A DNA stretch of 64,000 nucleotides from Hermodice carunculata (GCA_964020975.1 OZ026617.1:27699095-27763094), one strand, 5' to 3'. Positions 14,222 through 27,202 are shown, counted from the first letter of the stretch. Program-made: numbers and translations. Notes: generated by a model from the sequence alone, not told the origin.

Positions 14222-14309
14222 AGATTTCCCCAGCATGTTGTCTGTTTGATAGACCACCTTGGTGATATCAATAGCAGAACAGCATCAAGGAAAAGTTTTG
14301 TTTGCATGC

Positions 14310-16115
14310 ATAAACTGTACTCAATGGCTACTCAGGCAGCCCGCTGCTTTCCAAAGTATACCCACTGGGCAAAACTGTTACAGGTAACGTTTTAGTTCAG
14401 GAAGCGGTCTATTCAAGTATGGATTGTCCTATGATTATTGGTATCGTGCTGACATCAGGAAAACTGATATGGCACACAGCTGCTTCTGATGACATCAATA
14501 CCGATCCCTTCAAAAGGAAGCAAACAAAAGCAATGTTACAGTTTTGAGCTCAACTGACATAGCTGTATTGTCTGAAAACAGTGACATATGGAATACCAAG
14601 GGACAATGCGCGTTGATTGGTATCTTAACTAATAGGAAGATTGAAACTGAATGGACAAGCGACACAACTGATTTTGGAGTAAAAATATTACGAGAACCAC
14701 TTATCAAACAGAACAAAACCCACCGCAGGAAGCAATTTGCATATTCCAATTGCTGTCATCGTTAGGCTGAAATTCACGAATATGGGTAACTTTTTTTTCT
14801 GCGCTACTATCTATCCACATTGAAAAATACCCCTTAGCAAGTAGTTGCTGGGTCAAGGTATATATGAAGATTAAAGGAGAGCAAGCGATTTTCTGGAAGT
14901 CACAATTCACAATCACATTTCACCCAAAACATGCCACTGTTTTCAAAACATGAGGGGATTATCTTACAGATGATCAGCCTTCAAAGATTTCAGAAAACTA
15001 AAAAAATAGATTCTTACAAATTTCTAATGGTTTGCAGGGCTCCCTAGCAAACAAATCTGTGCAGATCGTCTCAAAGTATATCTACACAGGACTTAACGAT
15101 GCTGCAATAAATCCAGCAAACTATTGGCCATACGTATTTGTAAACTATATACAAATGTCTGAAAATTAGGATCCTTAAAGCACCATCTTTCAGGAAAATT
15201 GGCTTTTGGAAATTTACAGGCAAGTCCTTTTGTACATTTGAAACAATGAGCCAAACGGTTTTTCAGACCAATGTCTGTCTGCACCTTGTGATCTGAAGAT
15301 AGTAGGGACAAAGCAGATAGTCTCACGATGTTATGATTCTATAAATCGTTAATGACCCACTGTTACTTCACCCGCTATTATTGAAAGCGAACCTATTTGG
15401 AGTGTATTTATGATCCTTTTACTGAATGATGAGCAAACACTTTGTCTTTGTAGACCAATGGAATTTACAAACAAATATTGACGATCTTGTGAAGCTATAG
15501 TATTTGAGATTGTGCAAGGACTAAAAAGAGCCACATTTGTACAAAATATATTTTAGACCCTCTGGAAAAATGTATAGGCACAAAAGTTTCTGCCTTTCAT
15601 TTTTAGCTGCTAAATCAACTGTGAAAGCACTTAACAGTATTGTGAGGGTCGCACACTTCGAAACTGTAAAACAAAGGTCTATGAAGTACCTGATATTATT
15701 TCCTTTATGTCATTTGCTATGATGTGGACAGATATGCAGCCTATGATTAACCCAGTTACATGCGCGAATGGCACCAAAATAAATACTTTTTACAATATCA
15801 GTTAACTTGGAAATTGGTTTGTGCGCAAAGAAATTCTTTCTATCCCAGACTGCAGACTGTTTTAGTTTTTTGCAATAACAGGCGAGACTGATGTCGCCAG
15901 CTGAATGGTGAGAGAAACATAAGTTAATCTCTCATACAAGGTCCACAGGCTTGCTTCATATGAAATATCAAGTACATGCTGTATTCTGAAATATAGCTTC
16001 GGCGCACATGACAGCTAAATTTACGTAGTTTTATTCTTTCAGTGCCACGTTTGACTACGTTAATAGCTTTCTTGTTGAGGAAACATGTGGACCCGGATCA
16101 TTGGATGTTTATCTT
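14310..16115. other. No gene recognised
   Basis: No supported gene. Frames of up to about 80 codons occur on both strands but show no conserved motif or clear splice structure. Confidence 0.5.
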
Positions 16116-16117
16116 CG

Positions 16118-16362
16118 CAGCTGTAGGCATGCTGATACTTGAATAAAGCAGCTGTAGGCATGCTGATACTTGAATAAAGCAGCTGTAGGCATGCTGATAC
16201 TTGAATAAAACAGCTGTTTGCATGCTGATACTTGAATAAAGCAGCTGTATGCATGCTGATACTTGAATAAAGCAGCTGTATGCTTGCTGATACTTGAATA
16301 AAGCAGCTGTAGGCATGCTGATACTTGAATAAAGCACTGTAGGCATGCTGATACTTGAATAA
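16118..16362 (+). repeat. 31-bp minisatellite, about 8 units
   Basis: Head-to-tail copies of a 31-bp unit starting CAGCTGTAGGCATGCTGATA and ending CTTGAATAAAG, from 16118. Units differ mainly at one or two positions (GTAGGCATG, GTTTGCATG, GTATGCATG, GTATGCTTG), and the last has lost a base. Because 31 is not a multiple of 3, the repeat is open in all three reverse frames, creating apparent 185- and 82-codon proteins that are almost certainly not real. The unit contains the near-palindrome GCATGC. There are no spacers, so it is not a CRISPR array. Confidence 0.95.
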
Positions 16363-16619
16363 GGGTCTATTTACAAAGAATTTAGTATTGTTATGTACCA
16401 TCAGAACACATTGACTCATGTGAAAAATGGCAATGAAAGAGTCAATGTTACATAATACAATCTTTATGTATCTCAGTAATATTATTTGTTTTGTTGCACA
16501 GAAATAAGCGCTTGTTGCTATATGTTCGAATGCAGTAGAAACAATTGTGGGCCAATACAATACAAAATGACTGAGGAAATCATTTGTGAGCATGTAGTAA
16601 TAGAAACAACCCCTCACAA

Positions 16620-18085
16620 ATTATATGTATGTTGAATTATGTTTAAAACCTTACCAACACGATATTTTCTTTGAAATTAAAACCCAAATTAATATATCTA
16701 CAAATTTCCAATATACTTTCTTTTTCGGGAATTGCTAAAATCTTTGAAACTTAGATCACCTGCGAATGCCAAGAACATGTCACATCGATCAATATTTCAC
16801 TAAAATAACATGTAAGACCACAGTATCAAATAATTCATCATGGCAGGTTTTTTCAGCCCGTTGTTTGTATTTCTTTCATCAGAATATTTGTCATATTACT
16901 GCAACTCGTATACCATAACCTAGACAATATTTATTCTATCCATATGATGCTCTGAAAAGTGTTATGTCAATCCTGTTGACTTCTTCCTAATTAAATGAAC
17001 CTAAGTCCATAATGCTCACAGTGGTCTCTTTTTTTAAAGCAAACAAGCCTGCATTCTATCCCCGTCCCCATAGAGGAAATGTGTCCGCCAAATGAAAAAT
17101 GTTATAAGCAAGGTCGCTTTAATCCCTGCCAGTCAAAGATGTTGAATACCAAAAAACAATTTTGACAATCGTGGTAGCATATAATAATTGCCTTTTGTGT
17201 GCCACAATGTGTCCTAGGCATTCTGATGCCTATTTTTGAATAACAATTAACATGAATGCCTCGTATTCTAAGCCACACAGAGAAATGTGTTGGCCAAAAG
17301 ATTCTTTTGGTCGTTATGTATAAAACGTCGTTGTAAAAATCGTATCTTATCAAGCCAAACGATGGTCAATTTTCGAAACATTTCAGGGTAAAGGTCAGCC
17401 TAACAAGTGTTTTGAAAACACATCTTACCAGGAATTTCTGCGTGATGCATTAAAAATTATCATTTTCCTTTATATTGACTCGTTTTTTGCCTTTATAAAT
17501 TTAGTTAAATTAATAATATTTGGGAGAAAATATTCACCGTACTGTTCCATTCAATGTGTCAAAAGCTACTTCATTATATCTTAGCCTTGGAGGTTTCACC
17601 ATATGCCGAGGAAATTTGTGGATCTACTTGTCACAAATTATGAGTGGGCAACAGCTAAGGTATGTCTTGCATGCATCCGTATTGTTTCTGTAATGTATAC
17701 AAGTGTGTCTTTTTAAAACTCTGCAGCGGTAATATAACCACGCTTTTATTATTGACATTTCGTCACCGTAACCAATCGTATAAAATATATTGGATTCATT
17801 TACGTTTATGAAAAATAAAATATTTTACCTTATGGCTTCAAATTTTATCATACCTTTCACACAGCGGCAGCGAAACAAACAAAGTAAAATTTTCTTGGTC
17901 AAGTTTCCTCAAGAAGTTTCAATCCCCTTATTTTGTTTAAAAAAATCCCAGAAATGGGTTGAACAGTAGATCTGGTGTCAAAAAGTATTTGACGCGGAAT
18001 TGAGTCATGTTCGTAGAGTTATTTATGGTGGCAATGAGCTAATATCAGTAATATGAATATATGTATAGGTATATATGTATAATAT
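16620..18085. other. No gene recognised
   Basis: AT-rich sequence without supported coding, RNA or repeat features. Confidence 0.5.
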
Positions 18086-18089
18086 CAGT

Positions 18090-18236
<147 letters not shown>

Positions 18237-18239
18237 CAT

Positions 18240-19755
18240 TATTTTCAATACTGGTCCTGATCTTTGAAAAATTTACAAAATGAAGCTTACTGATACATAC
18301 AATGGTGAATATGTTTTGTCACATAACTAATTTTATAACGTCCTTCTCCGTCAAGGAAAAGATACTGAGAATGAATCATTGAGTTGTGTAACACGAATTA
18401 AATCCTAATATAACTAACTATGGGGCTTGTTCGGTACATATCTTTTCCCATGATAAAGGATAACATCTTCAAAGACCTAACTGGACAAAGAGATGGTAAT
18501 CTTTTTTCTTCGTATGTAACTAAGTTTATAGTTTCTTTCGTTAAAATTGTAAGACGCAAGTCCCAGTCTAATTTCAAGCTCAAGATAAGGAATTACAGGT
18601 ATTATATCTCACAGACTTTCAAGGGCCTTGATTCAAAAATACAAAGGAAACGCAGGTGACCATTGCGGGCCATGGGAATAAATTAGTTCAGCTGTACACA
18701 AACAAGGTATTTTGCTTCTGTGCTTCCTGCATCTTGCGTGTGCTCTTTGGGAATGCCTCACGTTTGTATGATGTTATTAGATAAGACAACCTTTCCTATG
18801 TATATCGATTCTTTATCCAAAAGTTGCCATATTACCAAGCTCATATCGTATCTGATTTTTGACAGTAACTGTCCCATCGGGCTTAGCCAATTTCTCTGTT
18901 TACAAACACGTGTTCTCATCTAACCACTTGGTGATTGCACGGTTTGGATACTGCCATAAATGACACCCCATGAGTTATGAATATTATCATCCTGCAACAC
19001 TATGACGATGATTAATTTGAGGTTGCCCTGTAAACACCAGAAATCATATTTCGATTGAGTGAACAGACGGTCTTGGTGGGACTATGCCACAGGAGGCCAT
19101 AAATACACGAGGGTAAACCGTAAAATACATTCACATCTCAGCTAACTGACTGGATTCCAGATTTATGTTATTTATGAAACTTTTTATCGTAACATCTACT
19201 TTCGGATAATGTTCCGATAAAAGAGCGCTTGGTCTGATGGACCACATGTAGTGTACATAAGTTCTATATTTTAAATATGTTGTGTATAGTTATTAGCAGA
19301 AAAACATCTTTAAACCTGCTTTCTGTGTGCCCGCAATACACAGGTTCCAGTCTAGGTAGCGTAAGGTACACGTGAAGTAAGGAATAAATCTTATAATACA
19401 TGACGCGAAAATATAGATGGCACAATTGCTGCTTTAATGTCTGTTGTACCTAACAATCTGTAATCAGTAACATGTCGCCTTTCAATAAACCCAGTACATA
19501 TTTTTAATCTAAAAGACTTATCAAATATACAGCATAAAGACTTGCACATTTTATTGTGGCAGTTACTTCATATTGCCATAAGCTCTAAATGCTTCTGAGG
19601 TCACTGCAAATGCATATAGCATTTTAGGAACACAACATAAAACCGATATTTTCAATATTGCCTCAGGATAAAAGAACGACATTGCTGCTGGGGAATCTTC
19701 AGACACATAGTACTTCTGGTACAGATAGAACTCTTTGTGTCAACGTAAAATAGCA
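18240..19755. other. No gene recognised
   Basis: No supported gene; short frames only. Nothing structured was noticed. Confidence 0.5.
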
Positions 19756-19758
19756 CCA

Positions 19759-19834
19759 TGACACACACACACATTCTCTTTCCCTCTCTCTTTGTGTGTG
19801 TGTGTGTGTGTGTCACACACACACACACACACAC
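19759..19834. repeat. (CA)n-(CT)n-(GT)n-(CA)n mirrored microsatellite
   Basis: A short CA run (19761-19772), a CT-rich stretch, a GT run (19793-19813) and then a CA run (19814-19834). The abutting GT and CA runs form an inverted repeat of about 20 bp per arm that can fold back on itself. The complementary dinucleotide tracts meet with no spacer, which is unusual for a simple microsatellite. Confidence 0.9.
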
Positions 19835-19888
19835 GGATGTACCTTACAAGAACGGAAACAAGCAACCACAGACATTCATTCATACAAA

Positions 19889-19952
19889 TGTGTATGTATG
19901 TATGTATGTATGTATGTATGTATGTATGTATGTATGAATGAATGTATGTATG
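19889..19952 (+). repeat. (TATG)n microsatellite
   Basis: About 64 bp of TATG repeats with ATGA variants at the right end, lying just left of MITE-B copy 1. Confidence 0.9.
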
Positions 19953-19968
19953 GGTGGATATATATATA

Positions 19969-20140
19969 CAGTGGAATCTCTAGCTAAGACCACCTCCACA
20001 AAGAGAATATCTATATTAAAACCACCAATTTACAGACCCATTTATGTTTTTTCTCAAACTATATCCCCACTCGGACCACACCACTATTACGACCACATTT
20101 GTCAGTCGCTTAGGTGGTCAAACTAGGGAGATTCCACACT
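19969..20140. mobile_element. MITE-B copy 1 (TA-flanked inverted-repeat element)
   Basis: A non-coding element of about 172 bp. The left end reads CAGTGGAATCTC and the right end contains GAGATTCCAC, its inverse. Subterminal GCTAAGACCACC is mirrored by AGGTGGTC at 20112-20119. The inner words CCACCAATTTACAGACCCAT and TATCCCCA are shared in order with MITE-B copy 2 at 33668-33840. A TA precedes the left end. CAGT-type ends with TA flanks are typical of non-autonomous relatives of Tc1/mariner and pogo-type transposons; I infer that affiliation from the ends only. No transposase remnant is present. Confidence 0.75.
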
Positions 20141-20144
20141 ATAT

Positions 20145-22500
20145 ACATGCGAATAATTCGTTGGGAGGCACGCTCGTGTAGTTTAGGAAAAACGTCTTTT
20201 GGTTACCGACCCGGCATTGTCGGCAGGGTATGCTTCCTTTCCGGTCTTACAAAATTCCTCTTCCGTGTCACCAACCTGACATGTTTTCAATCATGCCCAC
20301 GCATCAAAATACTCCATTGTCCACCTTAATTTGCTAAACGGTAAAAAGCTTAATCATGGACGGTCATAAGGTGTACAGTATATCTCCTGGCTTATTGGGT
20401 CAAAATCCTGAGGAGAAGAAGTACCTTTTGCGTGATTTCTGATCTTTCAAAACCTTGGAAAGTTAAAGATGGACTAAAATGCTGTAAGAGGTAGTAAGTC
20501 GTACCGAAGGCTATTCAACTTTCAAAATGGCAGCACATGCTTATATTCGGGTCCCCTGTATGAAGACTTATGTGTGGTGGAGTTTTAAGCAGGTTGTCCC
20601 TGGTGGTCAATGTTAAAAAAATTGCTCAATTCCTCTGTAAAATTTTCAACCTCCCACCAGGTGTCACCTTGCATTTTAACCCTTCCTTCCCACCAATCAC
20701 ATCCTCCGCTGATGAGACCAAGCACAAGTTTTTAATTCATGTGACAAGAGACTGAAAAAAAGATTTTCACAAGATCAAGCTGCATGTTTGCGAAATCTGT
20801 GACACTGAATATGATACAAGGTACCAACTATTCACCAGAGTTTCACGGGTCACAAGCTGCAGACAGGAAGACCCAAAAAGTCATTAGCTGGTCAAATGAT
20901 TTTTGAAGTGAACTGTGTTTATGTATACTGGCATATGGACTAGAAAATCAGCACTAATTTCCCTGACCAAACATTATTATCTAGAAATACATAGTTTATA
21001 ATATATGTAGTTTTCCCTACAATCAATCAATTCTTCAAAGCAGGAGAGTTTGCACAATAGCGGTATCTCTTTTTAAAAATCAACAAACGAATATGAAAGT
21101 AAAGTTCATTTTGTTTGTCCCTTTTAATTTTATTAAGCTTAGAAAGGGAAATTGTACACAATCCTTGTCTAAGCATTTTTGGTCATAATATATGAAGTGT
21201 AGTGTCTGTGCTTTTGCGATAAGTCTGGAATGAATGTTGATGATGGCCATAGGGGAAAGGGGGTGTTAAAAAAAATATGGCCATTTTGGACATCGATGAC
21301 TATGTTGACAAGTATGGACGGTCCCTTATATAAAATAAGTTTTCCACCAGACAAAAGAAACCGGTCCGTGATAGGTACGGTATATGTATTAAAACTCTGG
21401 TCAAAAAAGCAAACGTCAAAGTTTTCGCTGAAGTTGACCTCCACGCCCTTAATAACAGATTGACCATTCAACATTAACGCGCAAAACGACTCGTACGGCA
21501 GTGGAGCAAACAGAATGATTTAAGCTTTCTTCACACTAACAGACTAAGTTTGAATAGACACTGGAACAAATCCCACCAGTAAAATACCTGCAAATATGCC
21601 AAGCTCTTTACTAAATGAACAACCGCTAAATTTCCTTACTCATCCCTGAACACACCCGTTGGAAAGTTCTGTAAAAACCACACTGCAATAGCTATTAACT
21701 TACCTTCCCTTGAGGAGCCGATGAGGTGCGTACCTCATGTAAACATTGCACTAAAAGGGAACTAGCAACCTATCACAGAGGATTAAAAAGAATATTGTTT
21801 TCAACCTGATAATGGTAGGGGAATTTGGGGAAATCAGTCTAGCCATTCTGGCTCCACGCTCTTTATTACTAAAATCAAATATAATCTTGAAGTTGTAATG
21901 TTCACAATGTGTTCACTATTTTTCAGCAGTATTTATCAATTTGTCAGATAAAGAATGTTAATTTTTTCCACAAAAATCGCATGTATGCAACATAAAATCA
22001 ATATAAAGAATTGGCATACTTCGCTTTGCTTTCATCAAGTACAGTACAAAGTTGACCACAAAAAAACGATTATTTTGAATATAAAATAAATCTTTACTCA
22101 ACATCGACCGAGTGATTTATTTTGCACACTTATAGCAAAAGGCATGATGTTATTATCGAAACGAAGGAATTTGAGAAGCGCATAGCATATCATTCGTCGT
22201 AAAGATCTGTAAGATATGCCTACTTTCTTGGGTGGAGCATTACGTATTTTATGAATGTAAAAAAATATAATTTTGAAATATTTTTTGCAGGAAAATGTGG
22301 TAGATTTTCATTTGAATAAAATAAGGTAATTTTATTGGAAACAATCTATCCCTTTACACCAAGGGTATCACAGGTCAGGGTACCGCTATGCCGTGTCCAA
22401 GATTTATGTGCATATTAAAAAGAGACGTGACAATTGCATAAGATATGCTATAAGTACAACATATAATCATGTACGACCAGTGACATTTATACAAGCGAGT
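20145..22500. other. No gene recognised
   Basis: No supported gene. The overlapping frames at 21169-21474 on both strands lack any recognisable motif and were judged chance. Confidence 0.5.
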
Positions 22501-22505
22501 AATAT

Positions 22506-22660
<155 letters not shown>

Positions 22661-22664
22661 TGTT

Positions 22665-24825
22665 AGGCCTCCTATACCAAGGACCTGCGGATTAACCGTA
22701 AAAATGGTTCAAAACTTCATGCAACTGTCGTCAACCGGGATGCCGATACCCATGCCAAAGTCACGGGCTACATCTCCTAAAAGTAAACACAGTTTCGAAT
22801 TAAGAGAAGCCCTCAGGAGATGTTCCCAGACATAATGCTAGTTCCTGCTCAGCAAGATATTTTTCAGTTCGTGCCAAAACGATAGTCTAAGATCATTAAA
22901 AGTATGACAAGTGAGAAGAAAATGCGAACACTCTCGTTCTAATCTTGTAAATCCCATACGTCCCGACAGGTAACATACTTTATCTGCATTGGTCATCTTG
23001 TGAAGCCAAGCATACTGTTCTGTCCATGAACTTTAGACCTGCAATGTCAAAATTCCTCCAGGTAATGAGTATTCCCCCTTGAAAGATGACATTTACAGCA
23101 TATATGTGTTTTTACACTTTTACACAGTGAAAGTACCAAAACACTTTTACATATATCCCTTTTCTTCAAAAGCTTCGGCGCATAAATAAATGTACGATAA
23201 GCTACCTTGGCTAAATCATCTTCAGCCTCCCAATAGACTAATTATCTTATTCTATGATATAACGAACGTGCAGATCAAATTATCCAAACGCCTTGTTAAT
23301 TGCAAATCCTGAAATTGTTGGCCTTGGCATTGGATCTAACTTTTGGGGATGACCGTTACATATGATTCAAACAGTTAGCCAGTTGGTAGATCTTCGGGAC
23401 TTTATGAAATCTGGCTGTTCCTTTGAACGTGATTTGATATTATTGGCGTGACGCAGTTACGATCGCTTAACGCTACTTCAAAATTTTTAGGCCTTACATC
23501 TAGGCTAAACCAAGAAGTTCGGTGAATCTCTTTGAAAAAAAACATAGAAAGGAAAGAAAGAACGAAAGAAATAACGGATAAATGGCGTAAGTAAATAAAA
23601 TGAGGAAAGCTTTATTATCAGACAACGGAAAGGCTCCAAAAAGCAGAACAGTGCGTCTCCAAGGCAAAAGAGCTCAAAATATAAAAAATCACGACAAAAC
23701 GAAAGATTAACTTCGCATAACAGTTCCAATTCATCCGTACGGTCACGTTGCTGTTACACATGTACACAAATATATACACTGGAATCAGGGGGCTGATACA
23801 GGGTATACATATAAATTTCCCATACAAGCACCCTTGTTTATCTTTTTAGGGGAAAGTGAGATTCCCACGATGTAGGCTTTTTAATTCCAGATTTCATGCT
23901 TATATAATACTGTGTGTGCGAATTATGCACCTCGATTTTTTCAGCTACCAATAAAATGCTAAGTGAATTCTAATCCACAATTACATTTCCCAGATTAAAA
24001 GATAATTTTTACTTCCTCGATACTGTATTGAATGAAACAAGATGCACTTTCCATAATCGCAGGGAGTTAATGTTATATGTGATCAGTAACGGCAAGCATA
24101 TTATGTCGCAAATTTTAGAATCTGCACTGTTTCCTGACAGCCTCAATATTCCATACGTAGCGTAATAAGTAAATGTATATTCGGAGTTTCTGCTCTATAA
24201 TTATGTGCTCGAAAACACATGGAACTATATACAAACGAAAGAAGGAGCATTTGGATAACTTGAACGTCTGCATGGCAAGATACAGACGTAATAGATTGAA
24301 GTTGAGTCGCCTCAGCACCAATGCTTCCTTGGGAGGACAATCTCTAAGAACAATTTATCTACTTCATTCGCTCTTTGCCCTGGTGGGCTAGGATTGTATT
24401 TGTTACGAGACTTATCTCTGCCAATCAGGGCCTGATGCTTTCCTGCCTGGTACTCTCTGTGAACTGGTTCACCTCTACCTGTTGTCACTATAAAAGGGAA
24501 GCAAGTTTGTATATGTAGTAAATGTGATGTGGCACTCTTTCAGACAGAGTGGACATATTGCGGGTCCGCAAATCATCAGTCATGTTGGACCAACTACACT
24601 GGCTTCATTTCATGTTACATACACAATATATTAATACGCAAACAGACAGACAGATAGATCGACAGATAGAGAGAAGGAGAGAGAGAGCATGTAAATGGAA
24701 CTATTGTTCACAGGTCACAATTTATTTATACACTATATTAGGTTCAACAATTTTTTTTCCTAGATTGTAAGCAAAAAATTCCGGTAACTAATACGAGAAT
24801 AGTACTTGAATTGCCACTCTTGATG
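22665..24825. other. No gene recognised; small CAGA/GAGA run at about 24641-24688
   Basis: No supported gene. A short CAGA/GATA/GAGA run lies near 24641-24688. The remaining sequence is AT-rich with short frames only. Confidence 0.5.
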
Positions 24826-24831
24826 AACCCT

Positions 24832-24904
24832 TATGTATGTATGTATGTATGTATGTATGTATGTATGTATGTATGTATGTATGTATGTATGTATGTATGT
24901 ATGT
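24832..24904 (+). repeat. (TATG)n microsatellite
   Basis: About 73 bp of perfect TATG repeats, same motif and strand as the array at 19889-19952, ending in TACGTACG. Confidence 0.95.
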
Positions 24905-25625
24905 ACGTACGTGTTTCAAAGTATGCTACAAAACAATGACAGATTAAAAAGACTACTTGCAAACCCTAAAAAGTTATCTTGAAACACAGCCTGATTTAAA
25001 ACCTGTTTGTTTCAAATGCAAGATTAATGGCATCAGGACAAAAGGGTGCGTGAGGAAGAAAAATGAACACGAATCAATGTATCAAAGGTGTACTCTTGTA
25101 GGGGGTACTAATGTAGCCAATGCATTGTTGAGTTTTTCTTGTAGAGGTGGTGTGGACCTCACCAATGTGCCAATGGCATGGACATAATTTATGTTCGTTC
25201 AGGTTCATCTCATTTTCCTCTAAACATACTTATGTTACGATGTGAATTGTTCTATACATTTAGTTCAAATGTGCACAAACAATTCACACCCCTATAACAT
25301 ATCTATTTATAAACATACACAATATATTAATATGGATGTTAATTAATATGGGGAATGGATGTTACTGAAAATACGTGAAATTAAACTAAAAATAATAATC
25401 ATTAGATGTCTGACGTGCGATATAGCAGCACAACCATAAGCCGCGTATTGTACTCTCCCAGCAAAACTGAGACACAAAAAACTGACTAAAACTACATTGT
25501 AACATGCGCAGATTCTGACAAATACTAACTTGAAAATAATTTTTTGGAATATTTGCTGAATTATACTGCACACTGCACATTCATTTCGAGGCTACATGTT
25601 TACTATGTACAAAAACAAAAAAGAC
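24905..25625. other. No gene recognised
   Basis: A 76-codon frame at 24957-25187 has some Cys and Lys clustering (CFKCKINGIRTKGC), but it has no partner motif or good splice sites and matches no family I know. I do not call it a gene. Confidence 0.4.
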
Positions 25626-25629
25626 AAAT

Positions 25630-25666
25630 AAAGAAAGATGGAAAGAAAGAAAGAAAGAAAAAAGGA

Positions 25667-25717
<51 letters not shown>

Positions 25718-25718
25718 C
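25630..25718 (+). repeat. (AAAG)n microsatellite
   Basis: About 89 bp of AAAG (GAAA) repeats, with a few interruptions in the left half. The strand is pure purine, giving spurious Lys-rich and Phe/Ser-rich frames. Confidence 0.95.
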
Positions 25719-26094
25719 CAACCGAAATAAAAATGCCTTGATACACTGATGCCATATTGCTTTTACATATAAACACTACTAAACTAATTAAACCCAAGTA
25801 AACCTTAACATGTTTCTTCAGTTCTACATCCTACATCCTGTACCCGCTATGAGGAGAGTCGCTCCTCAAAGACTTGGTACGGACACCCGCACACTAACGT
25901 TTTACCGGACCAACGGACCTAATATACATCATTCAGTGTTTTATCCCATGATGGGGCCCTTGGGAGGGTAATAAAGGTATGTGTTACGACTATCACGTCT
26001 GCTGTTCTTTATCACATAATGTAATACCACATTTGGTACGGGACGCCTTGTCCTTGGACCCCCTGATACTACCTGTTGTTGTTTTATATACTTT

Positions 26095-26260
26095 GAAGTA
26101 AATAGTCCCTTCCTCTTTCAGGCCGCTGTTTTGGTTTGAAATAAACCAATAAAGTCAGCATTCTATGCATTTTCATTTGCCACTAATTTTTATTCATTGT
26201 TATGCACTGCCATGTCTGTTTGGCCGGTTGTCAACTTGCTGCACCATTTAAAATCCGCAT
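26095..26260 (-). repeat. Direct repeat, outer copy, 3' side of the retroelement
   Basis: Two blocks match the copy at 27113-27202: 26095-26120 (GAAGTAAATAGTCCCTTCCT...) and about 26197-26260 (starting TTGTTATGCACTGCCATG). Over the second block I count one difference in about 63 bases. Here the blocks are separated by about 73-77 bp flanked by TTCA on both sides, whereas in the other copy they are contiguous. The extra segment contains AATAAACCAATAAAG. I infer these are the split direct repeats typical of tyrosine-recombinase retroelements. Confidence 0.7.
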
Positions 26261-26456
26261 CTTTCTACATCTAATGTGTTAGAAAAATAGACCGATTCAT
26301 CCGCGCAAGGCAGTGTAAGGTGGTTATGCTTTTCTACGTATTTTTCTCATTTTTCGCTTCAAAACTATTGTTTGTTGTCTTCGCAAACAAAATTTTCCAC
26401 AGAAACATTACAGAATAAATACAAAACATCATTTGTGTGTATTTCTGGTTGGGACT

Positions 26457-26522
26457 AAATGATTCTGCGCAAGGAAACCTCTCGCCGCATAGCATCTCGT
26501 AGTTTCCTGCCCAGAATCATTT
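26457..26522. repeat. 66-bp hairpin between the retroelement direct repeats
   Basis: Outer arms AAATGATTCTG (26457-26467) and CAGAATCATTT (26512-26522) are perfect 11-bp complements. Inner arms AGGAAAC (26472-26478) and GTTTCCT (26502-26508) are perfect 7-bp complements, separated from the outer stem by 4 and 3 bases. The loop is 23 nt. It lies midway between the two direct repeats at the 3' side of the retroelement, so it could be part of that element's terminal structure or a separate insertion. Confidence 0.8.
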
Positions 26523-26620
26523 CGTCGCAACGAGAAAACAGCGCACATGACAGTTTGTATAATGCTCACCATGGCTGGTCAAGGTTAATTGGCACATGCG
26601 TGCATTGAAGCGAATTCATC

Positions 26621-26653
26621 GGGGGGGGGGGGTAAACGGGGGGGGGGGGGGGG
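26621..26653 (+). repeat. Twin G tracts (G12 and G16)
   Basis: Twelve G residues (26621-26632), TAAAC, then sixteen G residues (26638-26653). Such tracts can form G-quadruplexes and are prone to length error and assembly error. They lie within the presumed 3' region of the retroelement. Confidence 0.85.
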
Positions 26654-27112
26654 ATTTATTACACCACGTAACCGTGCGGTTGTTACGGATATGAACATTC
26701 AATTTCTATATAGGGGTTCTCTCGCCTGTACCAATTAGTTTTAAAGAAGTGAAGCTTTGCATAATAGCCTGGGGTACTAGACATCTACCAAAACTAGATT
26801 CCGTCTCAGAAGGCTGAACTGGGTCTTGCAGGCTACAGGCCACAGGTATAAATCCTTCTATTTTTCATATCAGCATTTTTCGGTCTAAAAATCGGCATTT
26901 TGGTATTTAAAAAATTCGTAAAAGGCATTTAACAGACAAAACTGTCAGAAAAACACGGATGGAATTTTTGTCATATAATACCCAGCTCGTTAGTTTGTGA
27001 TAATTGACATTCGAAACAACACCTGTATGTCAGCTTTATACAGGTGTATGAACTGTGCTCTTGCTTGGTCATGTCATTGTCCTTCCCCATCATAACGTTC
27101 CTACCTGGCCTA

Positions 27113-27202
27113 GAAGTAAATAGTCCCTTCCTCTTTCATTGTTATGCACTGCCATGTCTGTTTGGCCGGTTGTCAACTTGCTGCACCATTCAAAATCCGC
27201 AT
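27113..27202 (-). repeat. Direct repeat, inner copy, 3' side of the retroelement
   Basis: A contiguous 90-bp copy of the two blocks found at 26095-26120 and 26197-26260, lying just beyond the end of the recombinase region. The very high identity between the two copies contrasts with the decayed coding region. Either the repeats are kept alike by gene conversion or the copy inserted fairly recently already damaged. Confidence 0.7.

Noticed and set aside
13786-14307. 173- and 114-codon reverse open frames
   Set aside because: They are translations of a GATA/GACA microsatellite (repeating SIYL and CLYI) with no non-repetitive coding part.
16118-16362. CRISPR-like regular repeats
   Set aside because: Units are contiguous with no unique spacers and the context is an animal genome.
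16060-16617. 185-codon reverse open frame
   Set aside because: More than half is the 31-bp minisatellite read in successive frames; the rest shows no motif.
25851-25867. Short GAGGAG/CTCCTC hairpin
   Set aside because: Six or seven base pairs with a 5-base loop is expected by chance many times in 64 kb.
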